From assembly GCF_000014145.1 (NCBI RefSeq), contig NC_008255.1, positions 1,365,501 through 1,429,500 of the forward strand: DNA of 64,000 bases, in the 5' to 3' direction. Within the stretch, counting starts at the first letter, position 1, and the number at the start of each line of letters is the position of its first letter. The notes beneath the pieces are model-generated. The model saw nothing but the letters and a program-made list of their open reading frames with translations, ran no database searches and was not told the origin of the DNA. Both the position numbers and the translations under genes were made by a program. This DNA is from Cytophaga hutchinsonii ATCC 33406. GTDB lineage: Bacteria > Bacteroidota > Bacteroidia > Cytophagales > Cytophagaceae. Shown here piece after piece: positions 54,791 through 62,842 of this stretch.

Positions 54791-54905
54791 AATAGCTTTA
54801 CGCTTTACGCCTTTCGCCTTTCGCCTTAAGCCTTTCGCCTTCCGCCTTTCGCCTTCCGCCTTAAGCCTTCCGCCTTCTGCTTTACGCATTAAGCTTTCCG
54901 CCTCT
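54791..54905. repeat. 7-bp repeat field (CGCCTTT/CGCCTTC), right block
   Basis: About fifteen heptamers CGCCTTT, CGCCTTC and TTAAGCC in a row, ending at the M16 protease stop codon. Read on the other strand they are AAAGGCG/GAAGGCG, similar to the left block, so the two fields are roughly inverted about the central terminator. Confidence 0.85.
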
Positions 54906-57845
54906 CTAATATCCAAAGATCTCTTCCAGTGTCAGCTCTTTTACTTCTCCGTATTCAGATAAGCTGTTAAAATCAATTTTATCTTTTGAACCGATGATCA
55001 GAATGATGCGCGGCTGCTTGTTTATGTATGTCTGCTGGAACGTATGGATATCATTGAACGTCATGACAGATATGGAATCGAAAATTGCTTTGCGGATATC
55101 TGTTGTATAACCCATGCGTTTGTTGCGCTCATAATCATTCAATACACCCAGTTTGGTTACACGCTGCGTTGCAATGGTTTCTAAAATAGAGATTTTAGAG
55201 TTCTCAAACAGGAGATCAGATTTCGGCATGTTATCAATCAGTTCAACCATGCCACTCAACGCTTCCTGAATCTTGTCTGCCTGCGTACCGATGTATGACG
55301 TAGAATAGAAGGGATCGGAAGGATAATACGGCAGGTCAAACGTAGATTTAACGGAATAAGCCAGCGCTCTTGATTCACGCATTTCCTGAAATACCAGACT
55401 GCCCATGCTGCCGCCAAAATATTCGTTGTATAGCTGAATGGCCGGAATCAGTTCTTTATTAAAATCAACGGAGCGGGAAAGTAATAATACTTCAGCCTGC
55501 ACCATATCGTAGTTTACCCAGTACACTTTGTTTGCTGCCGGTTTACTGAACGAATAAGCTGTCTGAATGCGCATCAGCGATTCACCTTTTGATTTATGCA
55601 GCTTTGTAATGGATTTAGATAGTGCAGCAAAAGATGCCGGGCCATAATAAACAATTTCATGTTTTGAATTGTACAGTTGTTTAAATGCCGCGATCAATTC
55701 TTCGGATGTAATTACTTTTAAGCGATCTTCCGGAATGATATTGGTAAATGGATTGATACCATCGTACTTAACATAGCCTGCCATTGCCGAACGCAGAATA
55801 ACATCTTTATTGGTTTTGTTGTCTGCCCGGCTTTTTAAGATGTTTGATTTGATTTGTGCCAGCGCTTCATTGTTGCCTTTCATGCGCTGAACAAACGATT
55901 CAAGTAAGGTTAATGCTTTTACATAATTATCCTGTATGCCGGAAAGTGTAAGAATTAATTCACTGCCTGCTATGCGGAAGGAGTAATTACAGCCAAGTTT
56001 ATAGAACTCTTCCTGCAGCTGCTCTGCCGTATATTTATCCGTGCCCAGGTAATTCAGGTAGGAGAGCATTAAGCTGTTCTGCGGGTCCGGCATTTTGCCT
56101 AAATCCCATTTGTATTGCTGCGTAAATAATGCGTTTTCTTTATTCTGTTTATACAAAGCAGGGAATACACCGATGATTGAAGCCGTGAGTTCTTTTGCAT
56201 AATCCAGGTATACGGGTTTGATCACCGGAGACGGCGTTTTGAAAACTTCTTTGTAGAAGTCAGACTGGCTGTCTCTGTTTACCGGCACGGAAGAAATGAT
56301 CGGCTTTGGTACCTTCTGTATCGTAGAGTCAACGCCTTTGCGTTTGAATACCGTTACATAATTATTCTGAAAGTATGCGGTTGCAAAATCCTGTACCTGC
56401 TGTTTGGTGATGCTTTGCAGGATATTGATTTCATTGATGTAATCTTTCCAGCTGATGCCCCATACAAACGCATCTACAAACGCATCGGCACGTGCTTTGT
56501 TACTTTCAAACTGCGTCATGGTACTTGTTTTGTAATCGTTTACAACAGCCGGGATGAGCCAGTCTTTAAAATTGCCTGTCTTTAAATTCGTGATCTGCTG
56601 TAACAGTAATGCTTCTACGGCTTCCAGTGTCTGGCCTTCCAGCGGTTTTCCGCCAAGCATTAAGATGCTGTAATCTTTCAGCGGCAGATCGTAGGAGTAG
56701 GCCCCCATTGCTTTCTGCGCCTGATTGATATTCAGATCGATTAAGCCAGCCTGACCATTTGTTAGCAGCATCTGGATCATTTTTAATTTGCTTCTGAATG
56801 CCGGGTCTTTTGGTATGGCAACATCCAGGCGGTAAGCAAGCGATACGCTTTCTGCTGTTGGCCCGACAACAGTTGCCTGCAACGGTATTTTAATGGCCTC
56901 TTCAACCGGCGCCGCTAACACGGGTACATCTTTTTTGAGTAATTTTGAAAACTGTTTTTCCAGCAGGGTAATCGTGGAATCGTAATTCAGGTCGCCGCTC
57001 ATGCAGATCGCCATGTTATTGGCTACATAATACGTATTGAAGTATTTTTTAATTTCTGTGATTGACGGGTTTTTTAAATGTTCTACCGTACCGATGGTTG
57101 TCTGTGTGCCGTATGCATCTTTTTTAAACAGCGAAGCCATGGTAGTTTCAAAGACTTTTCTGCCATCATTATCCAGGCCTTTGTTCTTTTCTTCGTAAAC
57201 TGCTTCCAGCTCTGTGTGGAACAAGCGCGGAACAACCATGCTGAACCGTTCTGCTTCGATCTCTGCCCATTTCTGGATCTGGTTGGATGGAATGTCGTTT
57301 ACATATACGGTCTGTTCTACAAAGGTATAGGCATTGGTGCCCTGCGCGCCGATCTGGCTCAGCATCTTGTCGTATTCATTTGCGATCGCATACCCTGCTG
57401 CTACAACAGAGATGCTGTCGATCTGATGGTAGATGGCCGTACGTTTTTTAGCATCTGCCGTATTTCGGTACACTTCATACAATGCCTCTATTTTATCCAG
57501 TTCAATTTGTTCTTTCGGCCAGTCTGATGTACCGATCTTTGATGTACCTTTAAACAAGATGTGTTCCAGGTAATGCGCGAGCCCGGTTGCCGTTGCGGGA
57601 TCGTTCTTGCTGCCGGTGCGTACGGCTACGTATGTCTGGATGCGGGGAGCATCTTTGTAATCGGACAGATATACTTTCAATCCGTTTGAAAGGGTGTAGA
57701 TACGGGCCTTAAGCGGATCATTGGTTACGTATTCATAGTTGCGCCCTTTGGAGTCGGTCGCTGTTTTTGTTTCAAAAGCTGTTTGAGAAAGAGCCGCTGA
57801 AAAGCAACCGATGCTTAATCCGATACTGAGAATAAAATGTTTCAT
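54906..57845 (-). CDS. M16 family zinc protease (pitrilysin-like), exported
   Basis: A 979-residue two-module peptidase. Signal peptide (about 1-20, ending AALSQ). The N-terminal module carries the inverted zinc motif HYLEH (His91, Glu94, His95) and the downstream ELEAVYEEKNKGLDND Glu ligand. The C-terminal module is inactive but completes the chamber, as in pitrilysin. It should degrade small peptides in the periplasm. The gene is monocistronic by position. Confidence 0.92.
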   Translation of the reverse strand: MKHFILSIGLSIGCFSAALSQTAFETKTATDSKGRNYEYVTNDPLKARIYTLSNGLKVYLSDYKDAPRIQTYVAVRTGSKNDPATATGLAHYLEHILFKGTSKIGTSDWPKEQIELDKIEALYEVYRNTADAKKRTAIYHQIDSISVVAAGYAIANEYDKMLSQIGAQGTNAYTFVEQTVYVNDIPSNQIQKWAEIEAERFSMVVPRLFHTELEAVYEEKNKGLDNDGRKVFETTMASLFKKDAYGTQTTIGTVEHLKNPSITEIKKYFNTYYVANNMAICMSGDLNYDSTITLLEKQFSKLLKKDVPVLAAPVEEAIKIPLQATVVGPTAESVSLAYRLDVAIPKDPAFRSKLKMIQMLLTNGQAGLIDLNINQAQKAMGAYSYDLPLKDYSILMLGGKPLEGQTLEAVEALLLQQITNLKTGNFKDWLIPAVVNDYKTSTMTQFESNKARADAFVDAFVWGISWKDYINEINILQSITKQQVQDFATAYFQNNYVTVFKRKGVDSTIQKVPKPIISSVPVNRDSQSDFYKEVFKTPSPVIKPVYLDYAKELTASIIGVFPALYKQNKENALFTQQYKWDLGKMPDPQNSLMLSYLNYLGTDKYTAEQLQEEFYKLGCNYSFRIAGSELILTLSGIQDNYVKALTLLESFVQRMKGNNEALAQIKSNILKSRADNKTNKDVILRSAMAGYVKYDGINPFTNIIPEDRLKVITSEELIAAFKQLYNSKHEIVYYGPASFAALSKSITKLHKSKGESLMRIQTAYSFSKPAANKVYWVNYDMVQAEVLLLSRSVDFNKELIPAIQLYNEYFGGSMGSLVFQEMRESRALAYSVKSTFDLPYYPSDPFYSTSYIGTQADKIQEALSGMVELIDNMPKSDLLFENSKISILETIATQRVTKLGVLNDYERNKRMGYTTDIRKAIFDSISVMTFNDIHTFQQTYINKQPRIILIIGSKDKIDFNSLSEYGEVKELTLEEIFGY

Positions 57846-57989
57846 ACGTTGAATACTATATGTTTTATACGTGTGTATGTTGTGGTGACCTGTGTTTTCT
57901 TTTGCTCATTAGTTGAACGTTAATCTGACAGGAACACAAACAACAGCGAAAATGCGTATTGTTTTTAGAAAGCGGACATGAATGGGTTG

Positions 57990-58430
57990 TTACAGTTTAA
58001 ACCAGGAAAACAATATCCATACATAGTTGTCCTCATTATAATAAAATTCACTTTGGTAAGAATAGTTTGTATTTACTGTAACAGAGAATGTGTGTTCTTC
58101 AAGAGCTACAATGGATAATCCTGATTTGATCGCAGTGGAATTTGATGTTCGATCTGCTGCATCCAGAACAATACCCGGAGCAAGTTTCTTTTTGAGCAAA
58201 GGAAAATTTTCTTTGGAAGAAAGCTGCAGCGGGTATGGTTTAATGCTCTTGTCTCCTGAAACAGAAATTAAGGGTCTTAAAAGAATGGTGTCAGAAGGGT
58301 AGTTGTTGTTGATGATTAAATCGCGGATGACACGTTTGGAAAGCGCAGATTCAGCACTGGTGTGATAGGTTATAAATTGTGCCGCTACGATTACAAGTGC
58401 TACGGCGAGTATGGTGAATTTTCTTTTCAT
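57990..58430 (-). CDS. Small exported or membrane-anchored hypothetical protein
   Basis: 146 residues with an N-terminal hydrophobic segment (KRKFTILAVALVIVAAQFI). This is either an uncleaved anchor or a signal peptide. The remaining 120 residues are beta-rich and of unknown family, ending YVWILFSWFKL. It lies between the M16 protease and dnaX genes with gaps of more than 140 bp on both sides. Confidence 0.6.
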   Translation of the reverse strand: MKRKFTILAVALVIVAAQFITYHTSAESALSKRVIRDLIINNNYPSDTILLRPLISVSGDKSIKPYPLQLSSKENFPLLKKKLAPGIVLDAADRTSNSTAIKSGLSIVALEEHTFSVTVNTNYSYQSEFYYNEDNYVWILFSWFKL

Positions 58431-58626
58431 TAAAATGAGAGACGTAAATATTCGTATTTAGTAATTGATTGGAATGAAAAGACAGTACATTCAAATCTGT
58501 CAGGTTCAATACAGGCTAACATTACGTAACGTTATTAATAGTTGATGCGTGTTATTTTTTATTTTAAACTTGCAGATCTGGCAGGCATATCAAAAACTGC
58601 CAAAACGTATTTGTAAAACGCTGAAA

Positions 58627-59223
58627 TCAATAGTTTATTTCAAGTCCCAGTTTTTTTCTGAGTTCTGCCACAACCGGGTAGTGTTCCATCAGGAACTTAA
58701 GCTTGTCATCATCGGTGAAGAATTTCTTTTCCTTCGGTGCTACATACCCGATCTTTGCGTGTATGCGGATCGCTGTATTTTTTAACGACTGACGTAAATG
58801 TGCCAGGAATTCTACTTTAATCTCTTCCAGCTGATCCATCTGCACTTCATTGCCAACGGTTATCTGTATGCTGAAGTCGGGCTGCAGGTCAATAGCGGTG
58901 CTCGTTAATACGATATGATGATGGATCATGCCTTTTCCTTTCAGCTTTTCTGCATAGGCATTCCATACCTGAGTAAGCTGTGCGAGGGTAAACGTTTGCT
59001 GTACACCGGCGGTTTCTTCGGAAGCAGGTGTAAGCGCAATGGTTGCCGCCGCTGTTTCTGCTGCGGGCCTGGCAGCGCTCTCTTTTAGATCCTGTAGTTT
59101 GGGAATGCGGAAGCCGCTTGTGGAAGGAGACGTACCTGCCTTATCACCTAATACGAAAGGTTTGCCTGCAGGCTGTTCTGAAACGCCGCCGTTTGCAGCA
59201 GCAGCGTCCTGTTTTAATTTACT
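58627..59223 (-). CDS. dnaX: DnaX tau-specific C-terminal region, in the -1 frame
   Basis: An open frame of 198 codons that continues from the A10 run at 59223-59232 if the ribosome or polymerase slips by one (first codons SKLKQDAAAANGG). It has a flexible Ala/Pro-rich linker, a helical domain with FTLAQLTQVWNAYAEKLKGKG, and the end KLKFLMEHYPVVAELRKKLGLE, which is the usual C-terminus of Bacteroidota DnaX. It has no plausible start of its own except an internal ATG at 58929. Joined to the first 379 residues it makes a tau protein of about 577 residues, the normal length for the group. Confidence 0.85.
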   Translation of the reverse strand, partial: SKLKQDAAAANGGVSEQPAGKPFVLGDKAGTSPSTSGFRIPKLQDLKESAARPAAETAAATIALTPASEETAGVQQTFTLAQLTQVWNAYAEKLKGKGMIHHHIVLTSTAIDLQPDFSIQITVGNEVQMDQLEEIKVEFLAHLRQSLKNTAIRIHAKIGYVAPKEKKFFTDDDKLKFLMEHYPVVAELRKKLGLEINY

Positions 59224-60359
59224 TTTTTTTTTAGGTCTTCCAGCAGGTCAGGAGCGGAAATTGCCTGATTGATGAAGGCCATTTTCATCAGCGCCAGTTC
59301 AACGTGCAGACGTTGGTTTTTGCTTCCTTTGTAATGCAGGTCACACTGGTTGCCGATGTTCAGGCCGGACATTAAAAAGCTGATACTTACAGCAGATGAC
59401 TGTTGCTCATAACGTTTCTTAACTTCTTCCGAAACTTCCAGCAAGGCAATCGTTGCTTTGTCTTTGCATACCATCAGGTTGCGTAAATGTTCGCTCAGGC
59501 CAATGATAAAATTGTGTCCATCAAAACCCTGGCGCAGGATCTCGTCAAAAGTAAGTAAGCTGTTGGCAACATCCTGTGTATTCAGCATGTCGGTAAGCTT
59601 GAAGTAATAATCGTAATCTAAAATATGCAGGTTATCAATCGCACATTTATAGGTAATGGTATTGTCCGAAGAGAATGTTACGATGAGATCAAACATGGAA
59701 AGTGCGTCACGCAATGCGCCGTCCGCTTTCTGAGCGATCAGGTGTAAGGCTTCCTTTTCAGCTTTGATATTTTCTTTTACAGCAATGCCAGCCAGGTGTT
59801 CGGCAATATCTTTTATCTGAATACGGTTGAAATCGAAGATCTGGCAACGCGATAAAATTGTTGGAATGATCTTATGTTTTTCCGTAGTAGCTAAGATGAA
59901 AATGGCATACGCAGGAGGCTCCTCAAGCGTCTTCAGGAATGCGTTGAACGCAGCCGTAGAGAGCATATGGACCTCATCTATGATATAGATTTTATATTTT
60001 CCGTATTGCGGCGGATAGCGCACCTGTTCAACAAGGTTCCGGATATCATCTACCGAGTTGTTGGATGCAGCATCTAATTCCTGAATATTGAACGAGGCAT
60101 TGTTGTTAAAACTCTTGCACGATTCGCATTCGTCGCAGGCTTCAATATCTGCTGTAATGTTTGTACAGTTGATGGTTTTGGCCAGAATACGCGCATTAGT
60201 GGTTTTACCAACCCCTCTGGGACCGCAGAATAAAAATGCCTGAGCAAGGTGATTGTTTTTAATAGCATTCTTCAGAGTCGTAGTAATATGACTTTGCCCT
60301 ACAACGCTGTCAAACGTTGCCGGTCTGTATTTACGTGCTGAAACAATGAAATTATCCAT
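59214..60359 (-). CDS. dnaX: DNA polymerase III gamma/tau subunit, unshifted (gamma-like) product
   Basis: The AAA+ clamp-loader subunit, 381 residues in the unshifted frame. Walker A is GPRGVGKTT, the zinc module has CxxxxxxxxxCxxCxxC (CTNITADIEACDECESC), Walker B is YIIDEVHML, the sensor segment ILATTEKHKIIPTILSRCQ follows, and domain III completes a gamma-length protein. The unshifted frame ends DLKKKVN directly after ten A residues. The gene loads the beta clamp at the replication fork. See 59223-59232 and 58627-59223 for the frameshift that would make tau. Confidence 0.95.
   Translation of the reverse strand: MDNFIVSARKYRPATFDSVVGQSHITTTLKNAIKNNHLAQAFLFCGPRGVGKTTNARILAKTINCTNITADIEACDECESCKSFNNNASFNIQELDAASNNSVDDIRNLVEQVRYPPQYGKYKIYIIDEVHMLSTAAFNAFLKTLEEPPAYAIFILATTEKHKIIPTILSRCQIFDFNRIQIKDIAEHLAGIAVKENIKAEKEALHLIAQKADGALRDALSMFDLIVTFSSDNTITYKCAIDNLHILDYDYYFKLTDMLNTQDVANSLLTFDEILRQGFDGHNFIIGLSEHLRNLMVCKDKATIALLEVSEEVKKRYEQQSSAVSISFLMSGLNIGNQCDLHYKGSKNQRLHVELALMKMAFINQAISAPDLLEDLKKKVN
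59223..59232 (-). promoter_or_regulatory. Slippery A10 run in dnaX (frameshift or transcriptional slippage site)
   Basis: On the coding strand the sequence is CTAAAAAAAAAAGTAAATTAA. The unshifted frame stops at TAA seven bases after the run; a -1 step (or one extra A in the mRNA) enters the long tau frame. An A-rich run is the known recoding signal of dnaX in E. coli (AAAAAAG, ribosomal) and Thermus (A9, transcriptional). Here the usual roles are reversed: no shift gives the short form. Confidence 0.8.
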
Positions 60360-61314
60360 ACAGCAATTTACTAAAAGTATAGAATATGAGTGGAAAAGTT
60401 TTACACACGAGCGGTTATAACTCTTTGGGTTTTTGATATAATGTATTCATTTTCAGTATGTATTATATGTTAATTTCTGCTGTATGCGTAAAAAAAGATT
60501 CAGAACCAGGGAAGAGGAAACAGATATCCCTGACAGGGAATTTTATTTTCAGCTTTCTTTAATCTGTTTATATGAGTTACCGATGAGCAAGAGGTGAGAG
60601 AAAGGTGGGATAAAGGTGGGATAACCATGGCTCAACTGCTTATGAAGCTTAGGTAAAGCTGCCGTTTTTTATGTTTCAACAGGCAGAGTTACTAAACATG
60701 CTGTTGGTAAATGTCTTATGCCAAGGCGATCCGGAATGCGTATGCAACCTCTATAAGTCTCCTGTGTATGCCACCGTATTTTAAACAGATCCTGTATTTA
60801 TATTTAAACTATATATCATTTTTTTTAAAAATAGTATTATCTAAAGAATTTATCTCTCAGGTAAATATCGTTATATTTTTAAGCATGTAACGTTATTTAA
60901 TGAAAGTGCTTTTACGCGATCAATAAATACTAATTCTCAGAGATTCCTGACAGTATGTATTCATGTTTTTATACCGGAATTTTCCCTGACGTTAAGCACG
61001 TATTCATTATTATTATTTTAAGTCAATAATTTTTTTATTTCCATACCGTTTTATTATGCTGTTTGGTTTTCATATACCATACTTACAGGCATGCATGGCC
61101 TGTGTATTCAGGCATGCAGCATTTTTATACGTATCCGTTGAAGAAAAATAAAGTCTGAAGCTGTATAATTTTTTTAAATAATAATGCACATCCTGAAGCG
61201 GTTAAAAATGTAAAATAATGTATCTTTATTATGCCTGTAGTTAATATGATTTACGTGATGCCGTTTGCCGGAAAGCGTTGCCTGAATAACTACTTTATTT
61301 ATACCGACTAATAC
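60360..61314. other. Long AT-rich intergenic region upstream of the phytochrome gene
   Basis: 955 bases without a convincing coding sequence, tRNA or terminator. An 11-base direct repeat, AGGTGGGATAA, occurs twice near 60601-60625. A 10-base direct repeat, CAGGCATGCA, occurs at 61086 and 61109. The region probably holds the phytochrome promoter, but no clear -33/-7 pair was found. Confidence 0.5.
61086..61118 (+). promoter_or_regulatory. Paired CAGGCATGCA sites, possible operator
   Basis: Two identical 10-mers 23 bases apart (61086-61095 and 61109-61118), each containing the palindrome GCATGC. The spacing is about two helical turns. They lie about 200 bases upstream of the phytochrome start codon and could bind a regulator, but nothing else supports this. 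Confidence 0.35.
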
Positions 61315-62835
61315 ATGTCCAAACAAAATTACGATTCGAAATTCTGCGGAAGTCTGCCAATAAGTTTTGTTAACCAGATTCAGGATTATGGTTTTTTACT
61401 TGTGTGTGATCCTGCACTTATTGTTTTGCAGGTAAGTGATAATGCAGAAGCTTTCACCCGTATTTCCTACCAATCATTTATAGATAAAAATCTGAAGGAA
61501 CTTCTTACTGCAGATTCGTTTCAGCTGCTTCAGGAAAAGCTTTCATCCAAGGCCCAGAAGCGTTTTACCTGTACGCTTGAATTTTACGGAGGTGTGCGGA
61601 CATCTTTCCTGACCTTGATTCATGTAAAAGAAGAATATATTCTCTTCGAGTTTGAGCCATCGGATGATACCGATATAAAAGGCTTCCGGGAAGTTTACCA
61701 GCAGATCCATGAAGCATCTGCTGCCATTCAGCAGAGCCAGGAACTGGGCGAATCGCTTTCCATTGCTGTAAAAGAGCTGAAAACATTTTCGGGTTTTGAT
61801 AAGGTCATGATTTATAAGTTTGATGAAGACTGGAACGGGCATGTACTGGCAGAGGCAATGGAGCCCGGTATGGAATCTTACCTGGGGATCACATTCCCAG
61901 CTTCAGATATTCCTAAGCAGGCGCGCGAACTTTACCTGAAAAATCCATACCGGCTTATCCCGGACAGGGAGTATAAGCCTTCGAAGCTGTATCCGGTAAT
62001 TAATCCGGCCAGCAGCGGTTTTGTAGATCTGGGTGTGTGTAATCTGCGCGGGGTGATCAAAGTGCATCTGGAATATCTGACAAACATGAACGTGAAATCT
62101 TCTATGTCGACACGTATTCTGAAAGACAATACACTCTGGGGACTGATCGCGTGCCACCACCGTGAAAAGAAATTTCTGAATTTTGATCAGTGTTCGGTAT
62201 TTGAAATGTTTTCAAATGTTGTTTCTACGCGTCTTTCCGCACTTGAGACCGAACAGAACCTGACAAAGACAACGGAAAACCAGGCCCTGATGAATTCGAT
62301 CATTGAAGAGCTCTATTCACAGACGATGCTGATCAATGCCATTGATAATTGTGCAGCTTTAATCATGCAGCTGCTGGATTGCACCGGATTGGTGCATATA
62401 CGTGAATCTAAGGTGAAATCATTCGGTGCCTGTCCGTCTGCATCCTCTATTCATGAACTGGTAATCTGGCTGCAGATGAAAAATTTTACAACGTTATACG
62501 CTACCGCCGCATTAACCGAAGCGTATGAAGATGCAGCAGCCATAGCTTCCGTAGCCAGCGGCTTGCTGGCGTTTCCGGTCATTCCCGATAAAGGTGAATA
62601 TATATTGTGTTTCCGTGCAGAGATCCTGCAGCGTATCGATTGGGGCGGGAATCCGAACGAAGCGATCCGGTTCAACGAAGATATGAAAACCTATCATCCG
62701 CGGCATTCCTTTGAGATATGGAAGGAAGAGATCAAAAGCACAAGTCAGCCTTTTCAGGAATATGAAATGAATTTTGCAAAAGAGCTGCAGCGTATCTTTA
62801 TTGAAACGCGGTTGAAAGAACAAAACAGACGATAG
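61315..62835 (+). CDS. Bacteriophytochrome photosensory protein (PAS-GAF-PHY) without output domain
   Basis: 506 residues matching the photosensory core of bacterial phytochromes. Cys11 in KFCGSLPIS lies where the biliverdin-attaching Cys sits. The GAF domain has FPASDIPKQAR (Asp198), IKVHLEYLTNM (His251) and WGLIACHHREK (His281/282), with the same 30- and 53-residue spacings as Deinococcus BphP (His260/His290, Asp207). The PHY domain has DWGGNPNEA and the PRHSFEIW tongue motif. It therefore should bind biliverdin and switch between red and far-red states. There is no histidine kinase domain; the chain ends right after PHY. A CheB-CheR gene begins 7 bp later, so its output probably runs through that protein. 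Confidence 0.92.
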   Translation: MSKQNYDSKFCGSLPISFVNQIQDYGFLLVCDPALIVLQVSDNAEAFTRISYQSFIDKNLKELLTADSFQLLQEKLSSKAQKRFTCTLEFYGGVRTSFLTLIHVKEEYILFEFEPSDDTDIKGFREVYQQIHEASAAIQQSQELGESLSIAVKELKTFSGFDKVMIYKFDEDWNGHVLAEAMEPGMESYLGITFPASDIPKQARELYLKNPYRLIPDREYKPSKLYPVINPASSGFVDLGVCNLRGVIKVHLEYLTNMNVKSSMSTRILKDNTLWGLIACHHREKKFLNFDQCSVFEMFSNVVSTRLSALETEQNLTKTTENQALMNSIIEELYSQTMLINAIDNCAALIMQLLDCTGLVHIRESKVKSFGACPSASSIHELVIWLQMKNFTTLYATAALTEAYEDAAAIASVASGLLAFPVIPDKGEYILCFRAEILQRIDWGGNPNEAIRFNEDMKTYHPRHSFEIWKEEIKSTSQPFQEYEMNFAKELQRIFIETRLKEQNRR

Positions 62836-62842
62836 TATATTG

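Noticed and set aside
58929-58929. Independent 100-residue gene starting at MIHHH
   Set aside because: The frame is open further upstream to the dnaX A10 run and its content is the C-terminus of tau, so it is part of dnaX.
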